From contig NZ_JAHCST010000013.1 in NCBI RefSeq assembly GCF_018476525.1, positions 104,476 to 168,475 on the forward strand: DNA of 64,000 nt. The letters run 5' to 3'. A program made the position numbers and the translations under genes. Source of the stretch: Acrocarpospora catenulata. Lineage in GTDB: Bacteria; Actinomycetota; Actinomycetes; Streptosporangiales; Streptosporangiaceae. The notes under the pieces were generated by a model. It was not told the DNA's origin. It made no database searches and worked only from the letters and a program-made list of their open reading frames with translations. Positions 9,035 to 18,359 of this stretch are shown piece after piece. The stretch's first letter is position 1. Every line of letters starts with the position of its first letter.

Positions 9035-9916
9035 CTACCGAAGGGGCCGCCACTGGCTGACCAGCGTGCGCAAGGCGGTGATCAACGCGATCGGCTGGTC
9101 GAGCATGATGTGGTGACCCGCGTCCGGAACCAGGGTGACCGGTACCGATCCGCCGAGCCGCCGCGCCGTGTCCAGCGTCCGGTCCATCGTGGTCAGCCCC
9201 CGTTCGCCGAGCATCAGCGCGGTGGCACAGGACACCCTGGCGATCTGCTCCGGCCGCATCCGGGACCTCAGGAATATCTTGGGGTCGAACTTCCAGGTCC
9301 AGCCGCCCTCGGTCGGCCTGATCGATCCGGCCGCGATGTGGTCGCGGATGTAGGGGATCCCCGCTGGGTCCTCCGGGAGAGTTCGGAACCGTTGCAGGAT
9401 CTTCTCGCGGGTGGGATAGACCTTGAGGACGGGAACGCCGCCGTTGTAGTCGTCCTCGGGTCGCCGCCAGGCCGCCGCCTCGTTCGGGATCTCCTTGATG
9501 GCCGAGTCGATCGCCACCGCACCCCGGAGCAGGTGGTCGAAGCGGATGGCGGCGGTCAGTGTCACGAAACCGCCCATACTGTGCCCGATGAGGATGGGCG
9601 CCGGATCGCCGGGGCCCTCCGCGGCCGCCACCGCCATCACCTCGTCGGCCCACAGCTCCAGCGAGTACGAGGAACGCCGGCCGCTGTCGCCGTGTCCGGA
9701 CAGGTCCAGCGCGACGACCCGCTGGTCACCGGCGAGATGGGGACCGATGTGATCCCACCAGCCCATGTGCGCGGCGCCACCGTGGACGAGCACGGTGACC
9801 GGCCGGCCGCTCTCCCCCCACGCCTTGTAGTGGATCGGGCAGCCGGCCACCTCCACGGTCCCGGCGTCGAAGGGGGCGGCCAGCGCCGACGAGAACCAGA
9901 CGGGAGAACCGGTCAT
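9035..9916 (-). CDS. Alpha/beta hydrolase
   Basis: 293 aa with the classic fold: an oxyanion-hole HGGAAHMGWWD segment, LDLSGHGDSG, the nucleophile elbow IGHSMGG (GxSxG) and the late His in VPDAGHHIMLDQP. It is probably an esterase, lactonase or C-C hydrolase, and the substrate cannot be read. It overlaps the upstream ABC ATPase gene by 4 bp (ATGA), so it is translated with the importer operon. With a Baeyer-Villiger monooxygenase elsewhere in the same island, ester or lactone hydrolysis is a reasonable guess. Confidence 0.85.
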   Translation of the reverse strand: MTGSPVWFSSALAAPFDAGTVEVAGCPIHYKAWGESGRPVTVLVHGGAAHMGWWDHIGPHLAGDQRVVALDLSGHGDSGRRSSYSLELWADEVMAVAAAEGPGDPAPILIGHSMGGFVTLTAAIRFDHLLRGAVAIDSAIKEIPNEAAAWRRPEDDYNGGVPVLKVYPTREKILQRFRTLPEDPAGIPYIRDHIAAGSIRPTEGGWTWKFDPKIFLRSRMRPEQIARVSCATALMLGERGLTTMDRTLDTARRLGGSVPVTLVPDAGHHIMLDQPIALITALRTLVSQWRPLR

Positions 9917-10608
9917 AGGTACAGGTCCCGCACTTCGGACATCCTCCCCCGCATCGCGGCGGCGCCGTCCACCACGACGAGCCGGCCGCGCCGCAGGACG
10001 GCGCAGCGGTCCGCGATGAGCATCGCCTTGTTGATCTGTTGTTCCACCAGCAGGACGGCCATCCCGTCGGCCCGGCAGGCCGCGGTCAGCACCTCGAAGA
10101 TCCGGTCCACCAGCATGGGGGCCAGCCCGAGCGAGAGTTCGTCGGCGAGGAGCACGGCCGGTCGGCGGGCGATCGCGCGGGCGACCGCCAGCATCTGCTG
10201 CTGGCCCCCGGACAGCAGGCCGACGGTGCGTTTGAGGTGCGGTTTCAGTTCGGGGAAGTAGTCGAGCGCGGTGTCCGGGTCGCAGCCGCCGACCCGCAGG
10301 TTGTCGCGCACGCTCAGTCCCATGAAGACGCAGCGCTCCTGGGTGACGAAGGCGAGGCCGGCCCGGGCTCGTGCGTGGGTGGGCGAGGTCACGACGGACC
10401 CGCCGATCTCCACCGAGCCCGACCTGGGCGGCAGGACGCCCGCGAGCCCGAGCAGCGTGGTCGTCTTGCCCGCGCCGTTCGCGCCGAGCAGGGCGACGAT
10501 CTCGCCACGCCGTACCTCCAGGGTCAGGTCCTGGACGCACACCACCTCCCCGTAGCCCACGCTCAGGCCGCGCGCCGCGATCGCCGGTGGCTGTTCCACG
10601 ATGGTCAC
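9913..10608 (-). CDS. livF: ABC importer ATP-binding protein, LivF type
   Basis: 231 aa, the second ATPase of a branched-chain-amino-acid-type (HAAT) importer. Walker A is GANGAGKTT, the signature is LSGGQQQMLAVARAI, Walker B is PAVLLADELSLGLAP, and the switch region includes LLVEQQINKAMLIADR. The GTG start overlaps the stop of the fused permease/ATPase gene (GTGA, 10605-10608). It works with the LivG-like domain of that fusion to energise uptake. Confidence 0.9.
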   Translation of the reverse strand: MTIVEQPPAIAARGLSVGYGEVVCVQDLTLEVRRGEIVALLGANGAGKTTTLLGLAGVLPPRSGSVEIGGSVVTSPTHARARAGLAFVTQERCVFMGLSVRDNLRVGGCDPDTALDYFPELKPHLKRTVGLLSGGQQQMLAVARAIARRPAVLLADELSLGLAPMLVDRIFEVLTAACRADGMAVLLVEQQINKAMLIADRCAVLRRGRLVVVDGAAAMRGRMSEVRDLYL

Positions 10609-13274
10609 CTCGCATTCTCCGGTTCGGCCGTCTCCTCGCCCAGGTACGCCGCGACCACCTCCGGGTGCGTACGGACGTGCTGCGGGGCGCCGCCGGCGAT
10701 GACCCGCCCGAAGTTGAGCGCGGTCACGGTGTCGCTGACCGACATGACCAGGTCGACGTCGTGTTCGATGAGCAGGATCGCCACGCCGTGCTGGTCGGCC
10801 AGGCGCCGGATCAGGGTGCGCAGTTCCTCGGTCTCGTGCACGTCGAGACCGGCGGCCGGTTCGTCGAGCAGGATCACGTCGGCGTCCATGGCCAGCGCGC
10901 GGGCGATCGCGACCAGGTGCCGTTTCCCGTACGACAGCTCGGGGATCCTGCTGCCGAGCACGTCCTCCAGCTCCAGCAGGCGGATCGCGTCCCAGGCGAC
11001 CGCGCTGAGTTCGGTGTTCCGGGGCCAGACCGCGTCCCTGAGCGCGTTGGCCCGGACGTCCGCCTCCGCCGCGAGGCGGATGTTGTCGTACACGGTCAGG
11101 TCGTCGAACAGTTCCAGGCTCTGGAAGGACCTGCCGATCCCGGACCGGGAGCGGCGCCAGGCGGGGAGCCGGTCGAGCGCCGTGTCGCCGAGCCGTACCG
11201 AGCCGGTCTGGGGGCGGGCGAAGCCGCTGATCACGTCCAGCAGCGTCGTCTTGCCCGCGCCGTTGGGGCCGATCAGGCCGTGCACCGTGCCGGGCTCGAC
11301 GCGCAGCGAGACGTCCCTGAGCACCTCTACCGCGCCGAACGTGATGCCGACGCCGCGCAGTTCCAGCGCACGCCGCGCCCGTGGCGGGGGCGCGGCTTTC
11401 CGGCTCGGAGCGGGCCGGACCTCGGCGGATACCGGACGGCGCCTGCGCCGCAGGTGCCCGGTGGTCTCCTTGGCGACGGCGACGAAACCGTCAGGGTTGA
11501 TGATGATCATCACGAGCAGGATCAGCCCGGCGAGCAGCGGCAGCCAGTGGAACTGGTCGCTGTAGACGGCGGCGATGATCTGGTTGGCGATGCCGCCCCC
11601 GGCGAGCGTGGTGCCGATCAGCGGGCCCGCGATGAAGCCGACGCCGCCGATGACCGACCAGGCCAGCTGGTTGACCGAGTCGAGGATGGCGAAATTGGTG
11701 TAGGTCACGGCGGTGGAGCGGAACGCGATGAGCACGCCGCCGACGGCCGCGACGAACGACGAGATCAGGAACGCCGTGGTCTTGGCGCCGTTGACGCTGA
11801 TGCCGATGGACGCGGCGGCCCGTTCGTTGCCGCGCACGGCGATGAGCCTGCGCCCGGACTGGCTGCGCCGCAGGTTGGCGATGGCCAGGGCGAACAGTGC
11901 CGTGATCACGATGACGAGGGTCAGGTAGCGCCTCGGGTCGATCAGCGCCGCCAGGTCGACACCGAAGATCGTCGGGCTCTGGACGGTGACCACGTCGGTG
12001 CGGATGAACAGGGTCTCGAAGAGGAGCACGTTGAATCCGAGGGTGAGGATCGCGAGGCTGGCGCCCCGCATCCGGCGGGCGGTCAGCGCGAGCAGGTAGC
12101 CGACCGGAAGCGCGCCCAGGCCGCCGACCAGCAGCAGGACCGGGAACGGCAGGTCGATCCTGACCGCCACCTCGACGGCCACCACCGCGCCCACCCCGGC
12201 CAGGGCGAACTGTGCCAGGGACAGCTGGCCCGCGTACCCGGTCACCACCACGACGGACAGCATCGGCAGCGCGAGCAGGAGGCTGGTCAGCGCCGCCATG
12301 TTCCAGGCCGGGGTGAACACGCTCCACACCAGCAGCAGCGCGACGGCGACCGCGACGAGCACCCATGGCGGGCGGATGCGGCCGGTGCCGAGTGAGGGCA
12401 TGCGGAAGCCGACGAAGCCGCGCGACGGGATGGCCTGGCCGCGGACGATCATCAGGATCACCAGGAGGGCGAAGGTGACCATCGTGCCGACGCCGCTCAG
12501 GTCGATGTGGGCGGTCGCCTCGGCCCGGGCGACGCCGACCGCCAGCCCGCCGACCATGGTGAGCGGGAAGGAGATGAGACCGCCGCCGAGGGCGGCCGCC
12601 AGGACCGGTACCAGGAGGCTGACGAACGACACCAGGCTCAGGCCGCTGATCGGGGCGATCAGGGCCCCGGCCAGCCCGGCCAGCGCGCCGCCGAGGAACC
12701 AGTTGCCCAGTGCGATCCGCCCCGCGTCGTGCCCGAGGGCGGCCCCGGCGAGCGGGTTCTCGGCGACGGCGGCCACCACCGCGCCGAAGACGGTCTTCTT
12801 GTAGAGCAGCCAGAGCCCCAGCGTCACGACGATGCCGATGACCACGAGCAGCAGCCGGTCGACCCCGATGGAGCGGCCGTCCCAGAGCGGCACGGGTCCG
12901 GTGGGCAGCACCGAGGGCACGTTCCGCGACTCGCTGCCGAAGCCGACCAGGAGGGCCGACTGGATGACCACCAGCACGCCCACCGCCCCAATGATCTTCG
13001 TGAGCGGGGAGGCGGTCCGCAGCGGGCGCATGACGAGCAGCTGGACCAGGACACCGCTGACCGCGGCGCTCAGGACCGCCAGGACGAGCGCCGGCACAGG
13101 CGGCCAGGAGAGTGTGGCCAGGTAGTAGACATACGCGCCGAGGCACGCCTGGGAGGTGTGGGCCAGGTTGAGCACGCCGGTGCCGCGGTAGATGACCACG
13201 AGGCCCAGGGCGAGCAGACCGATGACGGCGCCGGGGCCGAAGCCGAGCAGACCGTAGAAGAGGATGTCGCTCAC
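10605..13274 (-). CDS. LivH-LivM-LivG fusion: two permease domains and an ATPase in one protein
   Basis: 889 aa. Residues about 1-290 form a LivH-type permease (VIYRGTGVLNLAHTSQACLGAY, then AVAENPLAGAALG). Residues about 300-600 form a LivM-type permease (GYAGQLSLAQFALAGVGA, ILTLGFNVLLFETLFIRT, GAKTTAFLISSFVAAVGGVL). A basic linker follows, and residues about 630-889 form a LivG-type ATPase with Walker A GPNGAGKTTLL, signature LSYGKRHLVAIARAL and Walker B ADVILLDEPAAGLD. The GTG at 13274 is chosen because AAGGAG lies 6 nt upstream. LivH, LivM and LivG are usually separate proteins; H-M fusions occur, but all three in one chain is notable. No frameshift signs are seen. Confidence 0.9.
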   Translation of the reverse strand: MSDILFYGLLGFGPGAVIGLLALGLVVIYRGTGVLNLAHTSQACLGAYVYYLATLSWPPVPALVLAVLSAAVSGVLVQLLVMRPLRTASPLTKIIGAVGVLVVIQSALLVGFGSESRNVPSVLPTGPVPLWDGRSIGVDRLLLVVIGIVVTLGLWLLYKKTVFGAVVAAVAENPLAGAALGHDAGRIALGNWFLGGALAGLAGALIAPISGLSLVSFVSLLVPVLAAALGGGLISFPLTMVGGLAVGVARAEATAHIDLSGVGTMVTFALLVILMIVRGQAIPSRGFVGFRMPSLGTGRIRPPWVLVAVAVALLLVWSVFTPAWNMAALTSLLLALPMLSVVVVTGYAGQLSLAQFALAGVGAVVAVEVAVRIDLPFPVLLLVGGLGALPVGYLLALTARRMRGASLAILTLGFNVLLFETLFIRTDVVTVQSPTIFGVDLAALIDPRRYLTLVIVITALFALAIANLRRSQSGRRLIAVRGNERAAASIGISVNGAKTTAFLISSFVAAVGGVLIAFRSTAVTYTNFAILDSVNQLAWSVIGGVGFIAGPLIGTTLAGGGIANQIIAAVYSDQFHWLPLLAGLILLVMIIINPDGFVAVAKETTGHLRRRRRPVSAEVRPAPSRKAAPPPRARRALELRGVGITFGAVEVLRDVSLRVEPGTVHGLIGPNGAGKTTLLDVISGFARPQTGSVRLGDTALDRLPAWRRSRSGIGRSFQSLELFDDLTVYDNIRLAAEADVRANALRDAVWPRNTELSAVAWDAIRLLELEDVLGSRIPELSYGKRHLVAIARALAMDADVILLDEPAAGLDVHETEELRTLIRRLADQHGVAILLIEHDVDLVMSVSDTVTALNFGRVIAGGAPQHVRTHPEVVAAYLGEETAEPENAR

Positions 13275-13334
13275 CAGCAACTCCTTCCGCCGCGCGCCGC
13301 CGCCGGGCGGCGGCACGCGGCTGCCGTCACTTAC

Positions 13335-14525
13335 CTACTGCCGGGCAAAGGGGTCGAAGGCGTCGAGCGGCTGGTACTTCCCATCGGTGATCTTGCTGGG
13401 GAAGCAGAGCGTGGACGCGATGCGCGGGTACTCGGCCAGCGGTCCCGGCTTGTCGAACGAGAGCGCGTCGATCCAGTAGAACTTCATGTCGCTGACCGCG
13501 CTCATCGCCCGCAGCACCGACTCGCGGGTGACGGGCCCGTCGATCTTCTTGGCGACCTCGGCGAACAGGTGCACGGAGAGCCAGGCGCGCATGCCCACCC
13601 CGGCGATCACCTTCTCGTCGGGGGCGTACGCCGCCATGGCCTCGCGGTAGGCCTTGCCGGTCGGGTTGGACGCCTCGGTCGACGGGATGCCGTTGACCGT
13701 GTAGTTGCCCTCGGTCGCGTTCTTGCCGGCCTGGTCGATCAGCGACTGCGAGACGCCGCCGTCGCTCATCACGGTCTTGAGCTTCGAGCCGGAGGATTCG
13801 AGCGCCTTCCAGAGGGCGAGATTGTTGTTGACCGACATGCCGGACAGGATCACCTCGGCGCCGGCGTCCTCGGCCTGGGCGACGAACTGGGTGTAGTCCA
13901 CGGCGTCGACCGGCACGTTGACGGTCTTCACGATCTGCACCCCCGCCCGTTCCGCGCCGGACTTGAAGTAGGAGTCGATGGACGCGGCCGCGGCCGAGTC
14001 GAGCAGGAAGGACGCGGCCTTCGTCGCGTTCAGGTACTTCCGCGCCACCGCCGGCATCGCGCTGTAGCCGGGGACCCCGAGATCGAACACGAAGTTGGCC
14101 ATGCTCTGGCCGTCGTTCGGGGTGACGGCGTCCAGGCCGATGTTGGCGATCTTCCCGGCCTCGGTGATCGGGTTGACCTGGGGGCCGAAGAGGCTGAAGC
14201 CGCCGACCATGGCGACGAACTTCTGGTCCTGTACGGCCTGCTGTGCGCACTTGATGGCGGTGTTCGGGTCGCCCGCCTCGTTGCAGGTCGTGAGGACCAG
14301 CTTGCGGCCGTTGATGCCACCGGCGGCGTTGATCTGCGCGACCGCGGCCTTGGCCGAGGTCTCGGTCATGGGCAGTGAGGTCGTCGCGGACTGGACTTCG
14401 GTGAGCTGGAAGAGCTCGATGGGCCCGGTGGCATCTCCACCGGTGTCGGAGCCGCCGGTCGAGCCGCAGCCCGCCAGCACCAGCACGCCGACGGAGGCGA
14501 CTGCGAATACGCATAGTTTCCTCAC
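13335..14525 (-). CDS. ABC importer substrate-binding lipoprotein (LivK / Peripla_BP_6 type)
   Basis: 396 aa. The type II lipoprotein signal VGVLVLAGC gives lipidated Cys20, followed by a flexible GSTGGSDTGG spacer. The rest is a two-lobed type I periplasmic-binding fold (INAAGGINGRKLVLTTCNEAGDP; VAMVGGFSLFGPQV; AGAEVILSGMSVNNNL). It is anchored outside the membrane and delivers ligand to the downstream fused permease. The GTG start is supported by AAGGAG 5 nt upstream. The ligand is unknown. Since the gene shares its operator with the catabolic genes, it probably binds the island's growth substrate rather than an amino acid. Confidence 0.88.
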   Translation of the reverse strand: MRKLCVFAVASVGVLVLAGCGSTGGSDTGGDATGPIELFQLTEVQSATTSLPMTETSAKAAVAQINAAGGINGRKLVLTTCNEAGDPNTAIKCAQQAVQDQKFVAMVGGFSLFGPQVNPITEAGKIANIGLDAVTPNDGQSMANFVFDLGVPGYSAMPAVARKYLNATKAASFLLDSAAAASIDSYFKSGAERAGVQIVKTVNVPVDAVDYTQFVAQAEDAGAEVILSGMSVNNNLALWKALESSGSKLKTVMSDGGVSQSLIDQAGKNATEGNYTVNGIPSTEASNPTGKAYREAMAAYAPDEKVIAGVGMRAWLSVHLFAEVAKKIDGPVTRESVLRAMSAVSDMKFYWIDALSFDKPGPLAEYPRIASTLCFPSKITDGKYQPLDAFDPFARQ

Positions 14526-14591
14526 GGGATCTCCTTACAACGGGGCGCGCCCGCGGACTCACCCCACTTTGTGGAGCGTCGTCCTTGCTTT

Positions 14592-14638
14592 GTAACACTG
14601 TTTCTCGAAACAGCGTCCCCAGATTGTGACACCGTTAC
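14592..14638. promoter_or_regulatory. Two copies of the GTAAC-N3-GTTAC operator before the importer operon
   Basis: GTAACactGTTTC (14592-14604) and GTGACaccGTTAC (14626-14638) lie 67-113 bp upstream of the binding-protein gene and match sites before three other promoters of the island. Their centres are 34 bp apart, not 19 as elsewhere. GTTTC-TC-GAAAC (14600-14611) overlaps the first copy as a further inverted repeat. This is probably the binding site of the TetR regulator encoded at 25624. Confidence 0.7.
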
Positions 14639-14737
14639 AGACAGGTGTCCAGACCCGTACGTGACCTGCCTCACGCGGTCCATCAGGGGATGTGAAAAGG
14701 GCATGGCGACGCCGGGGCACGTGGCCCCGGCGTCGGA

Positions 14738-15769
14738 TCAGTGGTGGAGAAGCTCCATGGCGCGCGTCAGTAGCGCGGGCACCGAGTCGGCGAAATGCTC
14801 CCAGGTCGCGTCCACCCGGTAGCCCTTGCGGTGCAGGCGGAGATAGTGGCACGTGCCGGAGACGAGCCGGAATCCGGCGAACGCCCGGTACCAGTTCGCG
14901 TCTGAGGGCCAGTCCGGCTCCTCGGCGGCGGGGCCACCCGCCTCGGCATACCAATGCAGCAGGTCGTCAGGGGTGGGATGCCACCCCATCGACCTGCGCT
15001 GCGAGTCTGCCCACGACGGCGGGTCGTACATCATGCAGAGCCAGCCGACGTCGGCGCCCACCGGCCCCAGGCAGGAGGTCTCCCAGTCCAGGACGGCCGC
15101 GATCCGGTCGTCGTGGCCGACGATCCAGTTGTTGGAGTAGAAGTCGTTGTGCAGCAGGCCGATCCGCGGCGCGCGCGGGAGCCGGTCGAGCAGGGCCTGC
15201 CGGAGGGCCAGGCCGTGGTCGAGCCAGCTCGGGTCCTCGGCCCTGCGCAGCGCGGGCACCAGGTAGTCGATCATCGTGGTCAGGTCGCGCGGGCGGTCCC
15301 ACCACCGCAGCGACCGGCAGTCGACCCGGTGGACGGCCGCGAGGACCCGGACCGCGTCGCGGAAGACGGCGGTCACGTCGAAATCGCCGGCCGGGGCGGC
15401 GCCCGGCACGAACAGGTCGCCGATCGACCGGCCCTCGACGAAGTCGACCACCAGGTACTCGGCGCCGAACCGGGTGCCGTCCCTGTTCCACGCGCGCACC
15501 GCCGGCACGGGCACCCCGCCCTCGGCCGCCGCCGTCAGCACCGGCGCCTGGCGGACCACGTCGGCGCCTTCGGAGCCGCGCACCCCCGGCGGGGCGAACC
15601 GGATGACGAACCGCCGTTCAGCCGGGTGGACGGTGAAGACGTAGGAGATCCCGGAGTGCCCGGGGAGGCGGCGCACGCCGGACACCTCGGCGTCGGCGTA
15701 CAGCTCGGCGCGGGCCCACTCCGTCAGGCGGCGGGTCACCTCGTCCGGGTCGAGGAAGACCGCGCTCAC
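14738..15769 (-). CDS. APH/choline-kinase-like phosphotransferase (acyl-CoA catabolism type)
   Basis: 343 aa. It has the kinase-like fold with catalytic loop LLHNDFYSNNWIVG and metal-binding segment VLDWETSCLGPVGADVGWL, plus a nucleotide-loop start at LPGHSGISYVF. Despite the annotation often given to this fold, aminoglycoside resistance is unlikely: the gene is the last of a nine-gene catabolic operon and overlaps its upstream neighbour by 4 bp (GTGA). Related domains in ACAD10/ACAD11 and LvaA phosphorylate 4-hydroxyacyl-CoA or hydroxyacyl substrates. A second paralogue with near-identical motifs lies at 30047-31093. Confidence 0.82.
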   Translation of the reverse strand: MSAVFLDPDEVTRRLTEWARAELYADAEVSGVRRLPGHSGISYVFTVHPAERRFVIRFAPPGVRGSEGADVVRQAPVLTAAAEGGVPVPAVRAWNRDGTRFGAEYLVVDFVEGRSIGDLFVPGAAPAGDFDVTAVFRDAVRVLAAVHRVDCRSLRWWDRPRDLTTMIDYLVPALRRAEDPSWLDHGLALRQALLDRLPRAPRIGLLHNDFYSNNWIVGHDDRIAAVLDWETSCLGPVGADVGWLCMMYDPPSWADSQRRSMGWHPTPDDLLHWYAEAGGPAAEEPDWPSDANWYRAFAGFRLVSGTCHYLRLHRKGYRVDATWEHFADSVPALLTRAMELLHH

Positions 15770-16734
15770 GCGCCCAGCCGGGAGTAGGAGTACAGCCCGG
15801 CGACCGTCCGGCCGGGAGCCAGTTCGTAGCGGGTCACCGACTCGTACCCGCCCGACCAGCTGCGTTCGGGGTCGCCGTAGCCGACGGCCGAGTACGGCGC
15901 GGCGGCGCGGGCCTCGACCGTGCGGCCCAGCCTGTCCGTCACCACCAGCCGGCCGCCGAGCGGGACGCCGTGGTCGTCGTACGCCATGCCGTCGCCGACG
16001 TCCGCGACCTCCGACGTCTCCCCGCCGACGGTGAGGTGGCCCAGATACTGGGTCAGGTCCGGCTCCCGGAGCCGGAACAGCGACAGCTGGTCGGCGGCGT
16101 CCGGCGAGCACCACGCCCAGTAGTCGAAGTCGGCGGCGGCCATCCGCTTGTAGTCCCGCGACCCCCAGGAGTGGTCGGAGTCGCCGACGCCGTCGATCGC
16201 CACGGTCCTGCCGCCGATCGTGACCGTGCCGGTGCCGAGGACGGCCTGGTGGTAGCGGTCCGTGCCCAGCCACGGCGGGCAGCCGTGCGCGGCGTCGCCG
16301 TAGAGCCAGAGCGGGTCGCGGGCGGCGAAGTCCAGGTCGATCAGGGCGCCCTCGCCGTCCGTGTAGCGGACGCTGTGGCGGTGACCGCCGCCGGTGGCGG
16401 TCAGGGCGATCTCCAGGCCGCCGAACGAGACGGCGTCGAAGTCCTCGCCGTACGACTGGTCCCCGGCCGCGTGAGCGACGAAGAGCCAGCGGTCGTCGCC
16501 GACCGAGCCGGTGATCGTCGCCTTTCCCTGGCGGGCCTGCCGGGTGAGGATCGGCTTGGGCCAGATCCCCTTGTACAGCGCGATGAGCGCCCGGGTGACG
16601 TTCTGGTTGGCGTAGGTCCAGAAGTAGATCCAGACACCGACGCCCGAGTCCGGGTCGCCAAGGTTGAAGTAGAGGCTCTCCCGGTAGTGCCGGTCGTCGT
16701 CGGCAGGGTGGTGGCGGAGCAGTTCAGGCCTCAT
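15766..16734 (-). CDS. AttH/CrtC-like (DUF7064/DUF7065-type) lipocalin-fold protein
   Basis: 322 aa, rich in beta-strand and with no signal peptide. Motifs such as VDGVGDSDHSWGSRDYKRM and the N-terminal YRESLYFNLGDPDSGVGVWIYF recall the AttH/CrtC-like family often found beside acyl-CoA catabolic genes; that assignment is from memory, not a search. The paralogue at 26276-27418 shares the DHSWGxR element. It overlaps its neighbours by 4 bp on both sides (ATGA upstream, GTGA downstream). The CrtC relation suggests binding or hydration of a hydrophobic polycyclic or isoprenoid compound, but no catalytic residue can be named. Confidence 0.6.
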   Translation of the reverse strand: MRPELLRHHPADDDRHYRESLYFNLGDPDSGVGVWIYFWTYANQNVTRALIALYKGIWPKPILTRQARQGKATITGSVGDDRWLFVAHAAGDQSYGEDFDAVSFGGLEIALTATGGGHRHSVRYTDGEGALIDLDFAARDPLWLYGDAAHGCPPWLGTDRYHQAVLGTGTVTIGGRTVAIDGVGDSDHSWGSRDYKRMAAADFDYWAWCSPDAADQLSLFRLREPDLTQYLGHLTVGGETSEVADVGDGMAYDDHGVPLGGRLVVTDRLGRTVEARAAAPYSAVGYGDPERSWSGGYESVTRYELAPGRTVAGLYSYSRLGA

Positions 16735-18350
16735 GCGCGCCCCCGCCGCGCCAGGTGCTTGCCGAGCGAGGTGACGCCCTCCTCGTCGCGGAGGCTCACC
16801 TCCGCCACCAGCGCGCGGAGGGCGGCCATGTCCTTGGTCCGTTTGGGCAGCGTACGCGGCACCGCGTCCACCTTCACGTACAGGCGTGGCCGTTTCCAGC
16901 GTTCGAAGGCGGCGATGCAGTGCGCGTCGAGCCGTTCGGCGAGGGCCGGCTCGTCGAGGTCGAGGTCGTCGGCGGGCACCACGCAGGCGGCCGGGATCTC
17001 GCCGAAGCGTTCGTGCGGCACCCCGACGCAGGCGGCGTCCCGGACCAGCGGGCTGGCCTTGAGGACGTTCTCCACCTCGACCAGGGAGACCTTCTCCCCG
17101 CCGCAGTTGATGATGTCGTCGACCCGGCCGTGGATGTAGTACCAGCCGTCGGCGTCGAAGTAGGCCAGGTCGCGGGTGTGGAAGAAGCCGTCGGCGTCGA
17201 AGGCGGCCGCCGTACGCTCCGGGTCGTTGTAGTAGCCGGGCGACACCACGCCGCCCCTGATGCACACCTCGCCGGGGACGTCAGGCTCGGTGATGACCGC
17301 GCCCGTCTCCGGGTCCTTGAGGACGACCTCGCAGAACTCCCGCTGCGGCTTGCCGCAGGAGCCGGAGGGGATGTCGGCCTCGTCGCCGTACACCAGCGGC
17401 GCGCCGAGGACCAGCCACGGCATCGACTCGGTCAGGCCGTAGGTGTCGGTGACCCGCATGCCGCGGGCGCGCAGCGCCTCGCGCATCTCCTTGGGCACCT
17501 TCTCGCCGCCCAGTGAGCAGCTGATCCCGCGCAGGTCGACGTTCTCCCACTCGGGGTGCCGGAAGAGGTCGCGGACCATGGTCGGCACCCACGCCTTCAT
17601 CCACGTCGGCCGGTAATGCTCGACCGCACGGACGAACTGGTCGACCCGCCAGCCGCCGGTGAGGATGTTGGTGGCGCCCAGCATCGCCCAGGTGACGGCG
17701 TCGTGGATGCCCCCGGAGTGGTAGAGGCTGATGAAGGAGAGGTTGCGCTCCCCGGACGTCATGCCCTGGTAGGAGGCGGTGAGCCGGGCGGACAGACCCA
17801 GAGTGCCGTGGGTGAACATGACGCCCTTGGAGACGCCCGAGGTCCCCCCGGTGTAGTTGATCGCCGCGAGCTGGTCCTCGGTGCGGGGCGTCACCCGACC
17901 GAGGCCGCGGTGGGCTTCGGCCAGTGGCCGCAGGTTGTGCCGGCCGTCGGCCCGCTCCTCGTCGCAGACCAGGATCAGCTCCAGGCAGGTGGCCGCGCGC
18001 AGCCGCTCCGCGGTCGGCAGGAAGGCGCTGGACACGACGATCGTCCGGGCCCGCATGCGCTCGATGTCGGCGACGAACTTCTCCTCGGCGAGTACGCGGT
18101 TGAACCCGGAGAAGACGGCGCCGACCTTGAGCACCCCGAAGAACGTGGCGACGTGCCAGGCGTCGTCCGGCATCAGCGTCACGACGATGTCGTCCTCGCC
18201 GACGCCGAGGTCCGCCAGGACGCCGGCGATCCGGTCCGCGCGGTCGGCCAGCTCCGCGTAGCCGACGGTGAGCCCCGAGTCGCACTCGATGAGCGCGGGG
18301 TGTTGCGGGCGCTCAGCGCGGGAGCGGTCGAGCCACCAGGCGAGATTCAT
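16731..18350 (-). CDS. Acyl-CoA synthetase (class I AMP-forming ligase)
   Basis: 539 aa. The P-loop is INYTGGTSGVSKGVM, the A5-type motif is DTYGLTESMPW, the A7/A8 region is FFHTRDLAYFDADGWYYIHGRVDDIINCGGEKVS, and the C-terminal domain ends with the catalytic Lys region PRTLPKRTKDM. It activates a carboxylic acid to acyl-AMP and then acyl-CoA in the cytosol. It overlaps the AttH-like gene by 4 bp and follows the DUF35 gene by 9 bp. It is one of two different ligases in this operon, which suggests two acids are activated: perhaps the entry substrate and a later ring-cleavage acid. Confidence 0.9.
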   Translation of the reverse strand: MNLAWWLDRSRAERPQHPALIECDSGLTVGYAELADRADRIAGVLADLGVGEDDIVVTLMPDDAWHVATFFGVLKVGAVFSGFNRVLAEEKFVADIERMRARTIVVSSAFLPTAERLRAATCLELILVCDEERADGRHNLRPLAEAHRGLGRVTPRTEDQLAAINYTGGTSGVSKGVMFTHGTLGLSARLTASYQGMTSGERNLSFISLYHSGGIHDAVTWAMLGATNILTGGWRVDQFVRAVEHYRPTWMKAWVPTMVRDLFRHPEWENVDLRGISCSLGGEKVPKEMREALRARGMRVTDTYGLTESMPWLVLGAPLVYGDEADIPSGSCGKPQREFCEVVLKDPETGAVITEPDVPGEVCIRGGVVSPGYYNDPERTAAAFDADGFFHTRDLAYFDADGWYYIHGRVDDIINCGGEKVSLVEVENVLKASPLVRDAACVGVPHERFGEIPAACVVPADDLDLDEPALAERLDAHCIAAFERWKRPRLYVKVDAVPRTLPKRTKDMAALRALVAEVSLRDEEGVTSLGKHLARRGRA

Positions 18351-18359
18351 CGCTCTCCC

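Noticed and set aside
9110..12395. Large + strand frames over the importer operon
   Set aside because: Shadows of the hydrolase, LivF and the LivHMG fusion.
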